This document shows, in pieces, positions 34,257-43,556 of a stretch of DNA of 64,000 nt. The position numbers and the translations under genes are program-made. Each line of letters opens with the position of its first letter. Position 1 is the first letter of the stretch. Source of the stretch: Streptomyces yatensis (GTDB lineage Bacteria > Actinomycetota > Actinomycetes > Streptomycetales > Streptomycetaceae); contig NZ_CP072941.1 of assembly GCF_018069625.1 (NCBI RefSeq), positions 3,596,001 through 3,660,000 on the forward strand, written 5' to 3'. Under the pieces are notes generated by a model, which worked only from the letters and a program-made list of their open reading frames with translations, was not told where the DNA came from and ran no database searches.

Positions 34257-34781
34257 TCACTCACCGACCGAGCCGTCGGCCAACTCCCGTACGACATCGA
34301 GCTGTCCGGCGTGGCGGGCGTACTCCTGGAGCAGATGGAAGAGGATCCAGCCGAGCGTCGGGGCCTCGGCCTCGGTGGCGAACCGCCCGCCGGTGGCCGC
34401 CCGCCGCTCCAGCGGTACGCCCGCGACGGTCGCCCGCGACCAGGCGCACTGCTCCTCGTACCGCGCCCGCACCTCGGCGGAGGTCATGCCCTCGGGGACC
34501 CGCCATCGGTCCTCGGGGCCGCGGTCGCCCCAGGGCTCGTCGACCGCCTGGCCCAGGAATCCCCAGCGAAGCCAGCGCCGTTCGACATGGGTCAGATGGC
34601 GGAGAAGCTCCAACGGGGTCCAGCCGGACGGCAGTCGGCTGGTGCGCAGCTCGTGCTCCGAGAGGCCGTGGAGCTTGTTGGGCACCACGGAGCGGAAGTA
34701 GTCGAGATAGGCGCCGAGCATGTGGTGAGGCTCGGTCAGCGAATGCGGGGGCTCGTCGATCGGGTTCACGGGGTCGGACAT
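34257..34781 (-). CDS. DinB-family protein (DUF664)
   Basis: A 174-residue protein starting MSDPVNPIDEPPHSLTEPHH. The four-helix DinB layout is shown by ELLRHLTHVERRWLRWGFLG and the terminal LFHLLQEYARHAGQLDVVREL, with three histidines placed for metal binding (THVE, H in FHLL, RHAG). Such proteins often act as thiol-dependent S-transferases in mycothiol-using bacteria; for this one that is only suggestive. The gene ends 17 bases after the convergent dipeptidase gene. Two upstream Met codons exist but the chosen one is best supported by homologues. Confidence 0.85.
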   Translation of the reverse strand: MSDPVNPIDEPPHSLTEPHHMLGAYLDYFRSVVPNKLHGLSEHELRTSRLPSGWTPLELLRHLTHVERRWLRWGFLGQAVDEPWGDRGPEDRWRVPEGMTSAEVRARYEEQCAWSRATVAGVPLERRAATGGRFATEAEAPTLGWILFHLLQEYARHAGQLDVVRELADGSVGE

Positions 34782-35236
34782 GGGGGCGATGCTACGGAAC
34801 GCCACCGACATCGGTCATTGCCGAATTTGACCGTAAATCACCGTCATACGAACACGGCATAGCTGTCAACGGACGCTTTCCGGACAAGTTCTTGTCGCGA
34901 TCCTGACAGGTCAAGTCCAGTGGTGCCACTCTTCCCTCGGCCGAGACGCCCGCATTCCCACAGTGTGCGGACCCAAGGCCGTACCCCCAAACCCCCGGTC
35001 GCACCGCGGCCGCACCCCGTCGTTCATCCGCGACAGGGCGCACCCGGTAACGCCAGGGAAACCCCCGGTCGCACCGCGGCCGCACCCCGTCGTTCATCTG
35101 CGACAGGGCGCACCCGGTAACACCAGGGGACGGTAAACCCGCTCTGCCCCGCTCTGCCCTGCCCTGCCCGGACGGCGACCCAGCCGCCCGGTCGTCCCGG
35201 CCGTGCCACCGTGCGGCCAGCGCAGAAGGAGTCAGC
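34782..35236. repeat. Promoter region of first M4 protease with 70-bp tandem duplication
   Basis: A 70-base unit beginning near 34989 (AACCCCCGGTCGCACC) is repeated at 35059 with two substitutions (near 35099 and 35122) and ends near 35128. The region before the repeats is AT-richer (34810-34900) and contains the likely promoters of both divergent genes. CTGACAGGTCAAG near 34905 may be an operator. Confidence 0.8.
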
Positions 35237-37570
35237 GTGAGATCCCTCCCCCAACGGCACCTCAGACCCAGCCCCCGCAGATCCGGTCGCACCCCAGGTC
35301 AGCGAGGTGTCGCGACCGGCGCGCTGGTCGTCGCGGCGGCGATGATCGGCGTCGGCATCCAGAGCGGCACCGCCGCGGCCCGCCAGGACGGCGCCGCCGA
35401 CCGCCCCGCCGCCCGCACCATCTCCGGCGCCCCCGACCCCGGCGCCCTCCCCGCCAAGCTCTCCCCCGCCCAGCGCGCCGAGCTGATCCGGAAGGCCGAC
35501 GCCGCCAAGAGCGCGGCCGCCAAGGGCCTCGGGCTCGGCGCCAAGGAGAAGCTGGTCGTCAAGGACGTCATCAAGGACGCCGACGGCACCACCCACACCC
35601 GCTACGAGCGCACCTACGCCGGACTTCCCGTCCTCGGCGGCGACCTGGTCGTGGACCGGGCGAAGAGCGGTGCGCAGCTGACCGTCGCCAAGGCGACCAA
35701 GGCCCGGCTGGCCGTGCCGACCACCACCGCCGTCGTCGCGCCCGCCACCGCCGAGAAGGCCGCCGTGAAGGCGGCGAACGCGCAGGGTTCGCGGAAGACC
35801 GAGGCCGAGCGGGCGCCCCGCAAGGTGATCTGGGCCGCGAAGGGCACCCCGACCCTCGCCTATGAGACGGTCGTCGGCGGCCTCCAGGAGGACGGCGCCC
35901 CGAACGAGCTGCACGTCATCACCGACGCGGCCACCGGCACCAAGCTGTTCGAGTTCCAGGGTGTCAAGAAGGGCACCGGGAACAGCCAGTACAGCGGCCA
36001 GGTGGCCCTCGGCACCTCGGGCAGCGCGGGCTCGTACAACCTCACCGACTCCGGCCGCGGCAACCACAAGACGTACAACCTCAACCGCGGCACCTCGGGC
36101 ACCGGCACGCTCTTCACCGACGCCGACGACGTCTGGGGCAGCGGCAACACCTCCGACGCCGCGACCGCCGGTGTGGACGCGCACTACGGCGCCGCCGAGA
36201 CCTGGGACTACTACAAGAACGTCCACGGCCGCACCGGCATCCGGGGCGACGGCGTCGGCGCGTACTCCCGGGTCCACTACAGCAGCGGCTATGTCAACGC
36301 CTTCTGGCAGGACGCCTGCTTCTGCATGACCTACGGCGACGGCTCGGGCAATGCCAAGCCGCTGACCTCCCTCGATGTCGCCGCCCACGAGATGAGCCAC
36401 GGGGTCACCGCGGCCACCGCCAACCTCACCTACAGCGGTGAGTCCGGCGGGCTCAACGAAGGCACCTCCGACATCTTCGCCGCGGCCGTCGAGTTCTACG
36501 CGAACAACGCGAGCGACCCCGGGGACTACCTCGTCGGTGAGAAGATCGACATCAATGGCGACGGCACCCCGCTGCGCTACATGGACAAGCCCAGCAAGGA
36601 CGGGGCCTCCAAGGACAGCTGGTACTCCGGTGTCGGCAATGTGGACGTCCACTACTCGTCCGGCATCGCCAACCACTTCTTCTACCTGCTCTCCGAGGGC
36701 AGCGGTACCAAGGTCATCAACGGCGTCAGCTACGACAGCCCGACCTACGACAACCTCCCGGTCACCGGCATCGGCCGGGGCAACGCGGAGAAGATCTGGT
36801 TCAAGGCGCTGAGCCAGCGGATGACCTCCAACACCAACTACGCGGGCGCCCGTGACGCCACGCTGTGGGCGGCGGGCGAGCTCTTCGGCCAGGGCAGCGC
36901 GCAGTACAACGCGGTGGCGAACGCCTGGGCCGGGGTCAACGTCGGCACCCGGATCGCCGACGGCGTCACCGTCACCCCGCCCGGCGCCCAGACCAGCATC
37001 GTCAACCAGGCCACCAGCCTGCAGATCACCGCGACCAGCTCCAACCCGGGCGCGCTCTCCTACGCGGCCGATGGACTGCCCGCGGGCCTGTCGATCAACT
37101 CCTCGACCGGCCTGATCTCCGGGACCCCGACCACCGTCGGGTCGAGCCAGGTGACGGTCACGGTGACCGACTCGGCCGGCAAGACCGGCACGGCGTCCTT
37201 CACCTGGACCGTGAACACCAGTGGCGGCAATGTCTTCGAGAACACCGCGGACATCGCCATCCCGGACGCGGGGGCGCCGGTCACCTCGCCGATCGCGGTG
37301 AGCCGGGCCGGAAACGCGCCGTCCAACCTCCAGGTGGGCGTGGACATCGTGCACAGCTACCGCGGCGACCTGGCGATCGACCTGATCGCCCCGGACGGTA
37401 CGGCCTACCCGCTCAAGAGCGCCAGCCTCTTCGACTCGGCGGACGACGTGCGGACCACGTACACCGTGAACGCGTCCTCGGAAACCGCGGTCGGCACCTG
37501 GAAGCTGCGGGTCCAGGACATGTACGCGCAGGACACCGGCTACATCAACAGCTGGAAGCTGACCTTCTGA
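35237..37570 (+). CDS. Secreted M4 metallopeptidase with Ig-like and P domains
   Basis: A 777-residue thermolysin-like zinc protease. The GTG at 35237 has AAGGAG six bases ahead. A long signal peptide (to about residue 55) is followed by the FTP and PepSY propeptide (IKDADGTTHTRYERTYAGLP). The catalytic domain has the zinc motif HEMSH (His384, Glu385, His388), GGLNEGTSDIFAAAV and VDVHYSSGIANHFFYLL. After the M4 C-terminal domain come a putative Ig domain (SYAADGLPAGLSINSSTGLI) and a terminal proprotein-convertase P domain (IPDAGAPVTSPIAVS). The extra domains distinguish it from the two paralogues. It is extracellular and autoprocessed. Confidence 0.93.
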   Translation: MRSLPQRHLRPSPRRSGRTPGQRGVATGALVVAAAMIGVGIQSGTAAARQDGAADRPAARTISGAPDPGALPAKLSPAQRAELIRKADAAKSAAAKGLGLGAKEKLVVKDVIKDADGTTHTRYERTYAGLPVLGGDLVVDRAKSGAQLTVAKATKARLAVPTTTAVVAPATAEKAAVKAANAQGSRKTEAERAPRKVIWAAKGTPTLAYETVVGGLQEDGAPNELHVITDAATGTKLFEFQGVKKGTGNSQYSGQVALGTSGSAGSYNLTDSGRGNHKTYNLNRGTSGTGTLFTDADDVWGSGNTSDAATAGVDAHYGAAETWDYYKNVHGRTGIRGDGVGAYSRVHYSSGYVNAFWQDACFCMTYGDGSGNAKPLTSLDVAAHEMSHGVTAATANLTYSGESGGLNEGTSDIFAAAVEFYANNASDPGDYLVGEKIDINGDGTPLRYMDKPSKDGASKDSWYSGVGNVDVHYSSGIANHFFYLLSEGSGTKVINGVSYDSPTYDNLPVTGIGRGNAEKIWFKALSQRMTSNTNYAGARDATLWAAGELFGQGSAQYNAVANAWAGVNVGTRIADGVTVTPPGAQTSIVNQATSLQITATSSNPGALSYAADGLPAGLSINSSTGLISGTPTTVGSSQVTVTVTDSAGKTGTASFTWTVNTSGGNVFENTADIAIPDAGAPVTSPIAVSRAGNAPSNLQVGVDIVHSYRGDLAIDLIAPDGTAYPLKSASLFDSADDVRTTYTVNASSETAVGTWKLRVQDMYAQDTGYINSWKLTF

Positions 37571-37595
37571 CCGAGCCGTGAGGCTCCCTCAGGAC

Positions 37596-37637
37596 AGGCG
37601 CCGCCAGGGGTCGACCCGACTCCCCCTGGCGGCGCCT
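37596..37637 (+). terminator. Terminator behind first M4 gene
   Basis: Perfect 15-bp stem, 37596-37610 with 37623-37637, with a 12-base loop, 25 bases after the stop; followed by CTTCAT rather than a long T-run. Confidence 0.75.
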
Positions 37638-37923
37638 CTTCATGCCCTGACCTGGTCCTGGCCCCGGTCCTGGCCTGGCTCCTGAACCTGCTCCCGGTCC
37701 CCCGCTCCGGTAGCCCCCGACTCTTACGCCGAGCTGTCCGGATTCCGAAGGTTGATCAGCATTCAACGAACATTTTCCCTTCGACCTGTCGTGAAACCCG
37801 TGACATGTCCGGGACTTATATGACAGTCTGCCGAACGCATTACGCATCAGTACCTCTTGTTCAGCACCGGGCCGCACTTCCCCGCAGCCCGGCGCTGACC
37901 CCCCACAGCAACGAGGAGATCGC
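37638..37923. other. Promoter region of second M4 gene
   Basis: No gene is seen. GTTGA-TCAGCAT-TCAAC at 37751-37767 is an inverted repeat in an AT-richer stretch, and GACATGTC occurs near 37801. Either could be a regulatory site. Confidence 0.4.
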
Positions 37924-39573
37924 GTGCGCAAGACCTTCAGCATGCCCATATCCGGTACCGGCAAGCGGCGTTCGGTGATCGCGGCCGGTACCGTGGTCGC
38001 CGCGGCGGCCCTGCTCGCCTCGGGAATGACCACCGGCACCGCGGGTGCCGCCCCGGCCAAGTCCGGCGGCCAGCCCACGGCGCTCACCGCCTCGGCCCGC
38101 GCCGAGCTGCTCCGCGAGGCCAACGCGACCAAGGCGGACACCGCCTCGTCGCTCGGCCTCGGCGCCAAGGAGAAGCTGGTCGTCAAGGACGTCATCAAGG
38201 ACGCCGACGGCACCACCCACACCCGCTACGACCGCACCTACGACGGCCTGCCCGTCCTGGGCGGCGACCTGATCGTCCACCAGGCCAAGGGTGGTGACGT
38301 CAAGAGCGTCACCAAGGCCACCAAGGCCACCGTCAAGGTCGCCTCGACCGCGGCCGGGATCGCCCCGAGCACCGCGGCCAAGGCCGCCGTCAAGCTGGCC
38401 AAGGCCGACGACACCACCCAGGCGGCGGCCGACCAGGCCCCGCGCAAGGTGATCTGGGCCGCCACCGGCAAGCCCGTGCTCGCCTACGAGACCGTCGTCG
38501 GCGGGGTGCAGAAGGACGGCACCCCGAACCAGCTGCACGTCATCACGGACGCCGCCACCGGCAAGAAGCTCTACGAGTACCAGGGCATCGAGACCGGCAA
38601 GGGCGCGAGCGAGTACAGCGGCTCGGTCGAGCTCGGCACCACCAAGGAAGGCAGCGGTTACACCCTGACCGACGCCGACCGCGGCGGCCACAAGACCACC
38701 AACCTGGAGAACGGCGAGGAGGGCGAGGGCAAGGCGTTCACCGACGACGACGACAACTGGGGCACCGGCAAGCCGGACGACCCCCAGACCGCCGCCGTCG
38801 ACGCCCACTACGGCGCCGCCGCCACCTGGGACTACTACAAGAACGTGCACGGCCGCGACGGCATCGCCGGCGACGGCAAGGGCGCCTACTCCCGCGTGCA
38901 CTACGGCGACAGCTACGTCAACGCCTTCTGGGACGACAGCTGCTTCTGCATGACCTACGGCGACGGCGAGGGCAACAAGGCGCCGCTGACCGCGCTCGAC
39001 GTGGCGGGCCACGAGATGAGCCACGGCGTCACCTCCAAGACCGCGGGCCTGGAGTACAGCGGCGAGTCGGGCGGCCTCAACGAGGCCACCTCCGACATCT
39101 TCGGCACCTCGGTGGAGTTCAGCACCAAGAACACCACCGACGTCGGTGACTACCTCATCGGCGAGGCGATCGACATCAACGGCGACGGCACCCCGCTGCG
39201 CTACATGGACAAGCCCAGCAAGGACGGGCAGTCCGCGGACGCGTGGTCCGACGGCGTGGGCGACCAGGACGTGCACTACTCCTCCGGTGTCGCCAACCAC
39301 TTCTTCTACCTGCTGTCCGAGGGCAGCGGCGCGAAGGAGATCAACGGGGTGAAGTACGACAGCCCCACCTCCGACGGCTCCAAGGTCGAGGGCATCGGGC
39401 GGGACAAGGCCGAGAAGGTCTGGTACAAGGCCCTGACCACGTACATGACCTCCAACACCGACTATCACGCCGCCCGTGAGGCCACGCTGAAGGCCGCCAC
39501 GGACCTCTTCGGTGCCGACAGCGCCGAGTACAAGGGCGTGGACGCCGCCTGGGCCGGGGTCAACGTCAAGTAG
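37924..39573 (+). CDS. Secreted M4 metallopeptidase, second paralogue
   Basis: A 549-residue thermolysin-like protease with GAGGAG about five bases ahead of its GTG. Signal peptide to about residue 41 (AAALLASGMTTGTAGAAPA), propeptide with the same VVKDVIKDADGTTHTRY block, then the catalytic domain with HEMSH (His363, Glu364, His367), GGLNEATSDIFGTSVEF and DVHYSSGVANHFFYLL. It ends after the M4 C-terminal domain (GVDAAWAGVNVK) without the Ig and P domains of the first copy. It is probably exported by Sec and activated by cleavage of its propeptide. Confidence 0.93.
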   Translation: MRKTFSMPISGTGKRRSVIAAGTVVAAAALLASGMTTGTAGAAPAKSGGQPTALTASARAELLREANATKADTASSLGLGAKEKLVVKDVIKDADGTTHTRYDRTYDGLPVLGGDLIVHQAKGGDVKSVTKATKATVKVASTAAGIAPSTAAKAAVKLAKADDTTQAAADQAPRKVIWAATGKPVLAYETVVGGVQKDGTPNQLHVITDAATGKKLYEYQGIETGKGASEYSGSVELGTTKEGSGYTLTDADRGGHKTTNLENGEEGEGKAFTDDDDNWGTGKPDDPQTAAVDAHYGAAATWDYYKNVHGRDGIAGDGKGAYSRVHYGDSYVNAFWDDSCFCMTYGDGEGNKAPLTALDVAGHEMSHGVTSKTAGLEYSGESGGLNEATSDIFGTSVEFSTKNTTDVGDYLIGEAIDINGDGTPLRYMDKPSKDGQSADAWSDGVGDQDVHYSSGVANHFFYLLSEGSGAKEINGVKYDSPTSDGSKVEGIGRDKAEKVWYKALTTYMTSNTDYHAAREATLKAATDLFGADSAEYKGVDAAWAGVNVK

Positions 39574-39603
39574 GACCAATCCAGTTCGTCGCACGACACT
39601 TTG

Positions 39604-39636
39604 CCGGTGCCCGGGGCCTCAGGCCCCGGGCACCGG
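39604..39636 (+). terminator. Terminator behind second M4 gene
   Basis: Perfect 16-bp inverted repeat around one base (39604-39619 with 39621-39636), followed by TATGTTTTAT, so a T-containing tail is present. In RNA the loop would open to a few bases. Confidence 0.85.
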
Positions 39637-39719
39637 TATGTTTTATCCACGGCAAAGCGGCATCTTTGTCGCGTTGGGCGGAACCTTCGCCCAACTCACC
39701 ATCACAACTGGAGATACGC

Positions 39720-41396
39720 GTGGATTCACGTTCGACGTCAGCGATATCCGGCATATCATGTCTCAGACGCTCGCGTACCGCCCTCGCCGCCGGAGCGGCG
39801 ACCCTGGCCGCCTCCCTGCTCGCCGCCGGCGCCACCGCCGGCTCCGCGAACGCGGCCGCCCCCTCGGCCTCTTCGGCCTCCTCCGCCTCCGCCGTCTCCC
39901 TCTCCCCCTCCGTCCGCGCCGAACTGCTGCGCGAGGCGGGGGCGACCGCGGTCTCCACCGCGAAGTCGCTGGGGCTCGGGGCCAAGGAGAAGCTGGTCGT
40001 CAAGGACGTCATCAAGGACGCCGACGGCACCACCCACACCCGCTACGAGCGCACCTACGCCGGACTTCCCGTCCTCGGCGGCGATCTGATCGCCCATGAG
40101 TCCGCGAGTGGCGCCTCCCAGGGTGTCGACAAGGCGACCGACGCCGATATCAAGGTCGCCGACACCAGCGCCGCCGTCGCCCCCTCCGGCGCCCAGCGGT
40201 CCGCCCTGAGCGCCGCGCGGGCCGCGGGCGACAAGGAGACCGGCGCCAAGGCCGCGCCGCGCAAGGTGATCTGGGCCGCCACCGGCAAGCCCACGCTCGC
40301 CTACGAGACGGTCGTCAGCGGGGTCCAGAAGGACGGTACGCCCAGCAAGCTGCACGTCATCACCGACGCCGACACCGGCAAGAAGCTGTACGAGTTCCAG
40401 GCCGTCGAGAACGGCACCGGCACCGGTCAGCACAACGGCAAGGTCACCGTCGGCAGCGTCCGCAGCGGCAGCCAGTGGATGCTGAAGGACGCCCCGCGGG
40501 GCGGCCACCAGACGTACAACCTCAAGCACGCGTGGGAAGACACCAAGAAGGGGTCGGCGTTCTACGACGCCGACAACGTCTGGGGCAACGGCAAGCCCAC
40601 CATCGCGCAGACCGCCGCCGTGGACGTCCACTACGGCGCGGCCATGACCTGGGACTACTACAAGTACGTCCTCGGCCGGAACGGCATCAAGGGCAACGGC
40701 AAGGCCGCGTACTCGCGCGTCCACTACGGCGACGCGTACGAGAACGCCTTCTGGGACGACGACTGCTTCTGCATGACCTACGGCGACGGCGCGGGCAACA
40801 AGAAGCCCCTCACCGCGCTCGACGTCGCGGGCCACGAGATGAGCCACGGGCTCACCTCGGCCACCGCCAACCTGGAGTACAGCGGCGAGTCCGGCGGGCT
40901 CAACGAGGCCACCTCCGACATCTTCGGCACCGCCGTGGAGTTCTACGCCAAGAACGCCAAGGACCCCGGTGACTACCTCATCGGCGAGAAGATCGACATC
41001 AATGGCGACGGCACGCCGCTGCGCTACATGGACAAGCCCAGCAAGGACGGTCTGTCCTACGACTACTGGAAGAGCGGTGTGGGCGACGACGACCCGCACT
41101 TCACCTCCGGTATCGCCAACCACTTCTTCTACCTGCTGGCCGAGGGCAGCGGCCGTAAGGTCATCGGCGGGGTGACCTACGACAGCCCGACCAAGGACGG
41201 CCGCACCGTCAAGGGCATCGGCCGGGCCAAGGCAGAGAAGATCTGGTACAAGGCCCTGTCCTCGTACATGACCTCGACCACCAACTACGCCAAGGCCCGC
41301 ACCGCGACCCTCAAGGCCGCGAAGGCCCTGTACGGCGCGAGCAGCGCCGAGTACAAGGCGGTCGACAACGCCTGGGGCGGCGTGAACGTGAAGTAG
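39720..41396 (+). CDS. Secreted M4 metallopeptidase, third paralogue
   Basis: A 558-residue protease like the second copy. GTG at 39720 follows GGAG by about six bases; the longer open frame upstream is not protein-like. Signal peptide (ALAAGAATLAASLLAAGATA), propeptide, then HEMSH (His372, Glu373, His376), GGLNEATSDIFGTAVEF and DPHFTSGIANHFFYLL, which has DPHF where the others have DVHY. It ends with VDNAWGGVNVK. The propeptide shares a 104-base exact stretch with the first copy, suggesting gene conversion. Confidence 0.92.
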   Translation: MDSRSTSAISGISCLRRSRTALAAGAATLAASLLAAGATAGSANAAAPSASSASSASAVSLSPSVRAELLREAGATAVSTAKSLGLGAKEKLVVKDVIKDADGTTHTRYERTYAGLPVLGGDLIAHESASGASQGVDKATDADIKVADTSAAVAPSGAQRSALSAARAAGDKETGAKAAPRKVIWAATGKPTLAYETVVSGVQKDGTPSKLHVITDADTGKKLYEFQAVENGTGTGQHNGKVTVGSVRSGSQWMLKDAPRGGHQTYNLKHAWEDTKKGSAFYDADNVWGNGKPTIAQTAAVDVHYGAAMTWDYYKYVLGRNGIKGNGKAAYSRVHYGDAYENAFWDDDCFCMTYGDGAGNKKPLTALDVAGHEMSHGLTSATANLEYSGESGGLNEATSDIFGTAVEFYAKNAKDPGDYLIGEKIDINGDGTPLRYMDKPSKDGLSYDYWKSGVGDDDPHFTSGIANHFFYLLAEGSGRKVIGGVTYDSPTKDGRTVKGIGRAKAEKIWYKALSSYMTSTTNYAKARTATLKAAKALYGASSAEYKAVDNAWGGVNVK

Positions 41397-41402
41397 GCCT
41401 CG

Positions 41403-41446
41403 CCGGTCGGCCGGGCGGGCGGCTCCGTGCCCGCCCGGCCGACCGG
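41403..41446 (+). terminator. Terminator behind third M4 gene
   Basis: Perfect 18-bp stem, 41403-41420 with 41429-41446, and an 8-base loop, seven bases after the stop. No T-run follows. It also lies between the convergent ends of this gene and the PstS-like gene. Confidence 0.8.
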
Positions 41447-41483
41447 TGACTCACGGTGGGTGGTACCCCCGCCGGCGGCGCCC

Positions 41484-43037
41484 CTACCGCCCGCCGACCG
41501 CCAGCTGACACGCCCGCTGGTTCTCCGCGGCGGAGCAGGGCAGATGACCGTGCTTCTCGACGAGGTTCCGCCCGGTGTCGCCCGCCAGATAGTCGAGGAA
41601 CTTCGAGGTCAGGGAGTTGGGGGGCGGCGCGGTGTAGGTGTAGGCGTACTCCGGCTCCCAGAAGGAGTACGTGCGCTCCCGCACCGCGTCGACGGAGGGC
41701 TTGCGTCCCTCCAGGGCCACCAGATGGAGTGCCCCCTTGCGGGCGCTCTCCTGGGCGGAATGCAGCTCGGCGTATCCGATCGCGCCGGGTGTGCTCGCCA
41801 CCGTCTTCAACACCTCACCCGTACTGTCGAGTTCACAGCGGATGACATGGTCCTTGGCGAATTTCGGGCTCCGGCAGTTGTCCGACGTCCGGGAGATCTC
41901 ATTGCCGCCCAGCACCCGGTTCTCGAACACCCCGCGCGTTCCGGATTTCGCGTCCCGGCTCACCAGCCGCACCGGCAGATCGGGGCCGTCGGGCAGCTGA
42001 TTCCAGTTGGTGATCCGGCCGGAGTAGAGCCCGCGGAGATCCTCCAGGGAGAGATCCGTGACCCGGACGTCCTTGTTCACCACCATGCTGAAGACGGACA
42101 GCGCCACCAGATGCTCCTTGAGCTTGGGGTTCCCGTCTCCGTCCGGGCCATCGGAGAAGGCGAGATACGCCGGGAATCCACCCTGCGCCGCCTCCCCGGC
42201 ATCGATCAGCGTCTTCGTACCGCGCCCACTGCCCTGCGCCTCCACGGTGACCTGCGCACCACGGCAGTCGCCCTGATACGCCGCGCCCACATCCTGGGTG
42301 ACCGGCTTGAACGCGGTCGAGCCGACGATCGTCAGCTTCCCCTCGGCACATCCGCGCGGCAGCGGATCGTCCCGCAACAGCTGGGTGCCGAAGGGCTGGA
42401 GGATCAGCAGCGCCAGCAGGCTGCCGATCAGCCCGAGCACCCGGTTGCTGGGCCGCCGGAACTTCTCGTTGTTGCGGATCCTGCCTTCCTTGATCCGCCC
42501 GCCCACATGCGGCGGCTTGTCCGTCCCCGCGCCCGTCAGCAGCACCAGCAGCTTGAAGTGATCCCCCTTGTTCAGCGGCACCCGGGGCAGCGAGATCTCA
42601 TTGCCCTCACAGACCAGCCCGGGGTTCTCGGGGGTCCCGTGCTGCGGAAGGTGGCGCAGCAGATCGGGGTGGCTGGGCTCGGTGACCGCCACGTCCCGCA
42701 CGATCCGATTGGGAAAGGTCGCGGTGAGCCCTCGGTGGTTCGTCGCGGGTGCGGTGATGTAGTCGTCGGCGTCAAGGCTGCGGAATCCGTCGTTCTCGAT
42801 CCGCAGCAGGACGAGTGAGGCCCCGGCCAGATCCGGGGTGTTCTCCAGCATCCGCAGCCGCTGATGGACCGGCCCGTCCTGGGTACTGTCGTCTATCAAC
42901 GTGTCCATCTGCACGCGATAGCCGATACGCTTCCGCCCGGGAATCAGCCGCTCATACGAGAGCCCCCCGAGCGTGACGATCACACCGAGAAGCGCCAGCA
43001 GATTCTCGGGCGCCGTCAACTGTTCCAGCCACTTCAC
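41484..43037 (-). CDS. Membrane-anchored PstS-like solute-binding protein
   Basis: A 517-residue protein with an N-terminal membrane segment (ENLLALLGVIVTLGGLSYE), a domain of about 170 residues without clear homologues (LRIENDGFRSLDADDYI), a second membrane segment near residues 200-222 (VLGLIGSLLALLILQPFG) and then a PstS-type domain. That domain has KLTIVGSTAFKPVTQDV, the GSGRGTKTLIDAG pocket loop, FSDGPDGDGN and DAKSGTRGVFENRV. The PstS fold suggests phosphate or another anion, but the usual ABC transporter genes are absent, so sensing is possible. It is convergent with the protease. Confidence 0.75.
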   Translation of the reverse strand: MKWLEQLTAPENLLALLGVIVTLGGLSYERLIPGRKRIGYRVQMDTLIDDSTQDGPVHQRLRMLENTPDLAGASLVLLRIENDGFRSLDADDYITAPATNHRGLTATFPNRIVRDVAVTEPSHPDLLRHLPQHGTPENPGLVCEGNEISLPRVPLNKGDHFKLLVLLTGAGTDKPPHVGGRIKEGRIRNNEKFRRPSNRVLGLIGSLLALLILQPFGTQLLRDDPLPRGCAEGKLTIVGSTAFKPVTQDVGAAYQGDCRGAQVTVEAQGSGRGTKTLIDAGEAAQGGFPAYLAFSDGPDGDGNPKLKEHLVALSVFSMVVNKDVRVTDLSLEDLRGLYSGRITNWNQLPDGPDLPVRLVSRDAKSGTRGVFENRVLGGNEISRTSDNCRSPKFAKDHVIRCELDSTGEVLKTVASTPGAIGYAELHSAQESARKGALHLVALEGRKPSVDAVRERTYSFWEPEYAYTYTAPPPNSLTSKFLDYLAGDTGRNLVEKHGHLPCSAAENQRACQLAVGGR

Positions 43038-43237
43038 GATTTCCCCCCGTGCATGCCATGGCTTCAGGGGGGCGAATGTACGCTCCGAGAACGCTTACGG
43101 GGCCGATGTGGCCCACCTCTCATGCAATGTTCGTCCCGCGTTCAACGACCCTTGTCCGCGGGGCCCGAACGGCCCGACGGCACCGAGCGGCAAGCCCGTC
43201 CCCCTGCCGCCGCACGGCACCGCCGCCTGACGCGGAG

Positions 43238-43450
43238 TCAGTCATCCAGCGGCATGCGGATGACGGGGTCAAAGGGACGCTTCTGAAAACCGGTCCGCAG
43301 ATTGCGGCAGCCCGGCGCCTTGCACATGAAGAACTCCTCGACCGTCTTCCGGCCGGTCCGATTCTTGAGCCAGGCCTTCTCGTCGGCAGTGAGACGACGG
43401 TGCATTTCGTCCGTTCCACAGGTGTAGCAATAAATCTTCTGGTCTCGCAC
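43238..43450 (-). CDS. Small zinc-ribbon protein
   Basis: From the GTG at 43450 (GGGAGG five bases ahead) the protein is 70 residues. It holds two Cys pairs, IYCYTCGTDE and FMCKAPGCRNLRTG, spaced as in a zinc ribbon, and a basic middle (WLKNRTGRKTVEEF). The upstream 23 codons in the same frame lack a good ribosome site. Similar small proteins are widespread in Streptomyces, without known role; a nucleic-acid or protein-binding job is plausible. Confidence 0.75.
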   Translation of the reverse strand: MRDQKIYCYTCGTDEMHRRLTADEKAWLKNRTGRKTVEEFFMCKAPGCRNLRTGFQKRPFDPVIRMPLDD

Positions 43451-43556
43451 GACACCTCCCGAAAACGCGGACAGCCAACCCGCGAGCCTATAAAACGAGT
43501 TGAACCACCAACAGTGCACAACCGGACAACTCCGACCCGGCGGGCGCCCTGAACGC

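Noticed and set aside
34920..35120. Short plus-strand protein over the 70-bp duplication
   Set aside because: Pro/Arg-rich translation with no ribosome site; the region is better explained as promoter and repeats.
37861..39594. Long minus-strand open frame opposite the second M4 gene
   Set aside because: Its translation is Val/Gly/Leu-rich without motifs and mirrors the codon bias of the protease gene; the plus strand has complete catalytic motifs.
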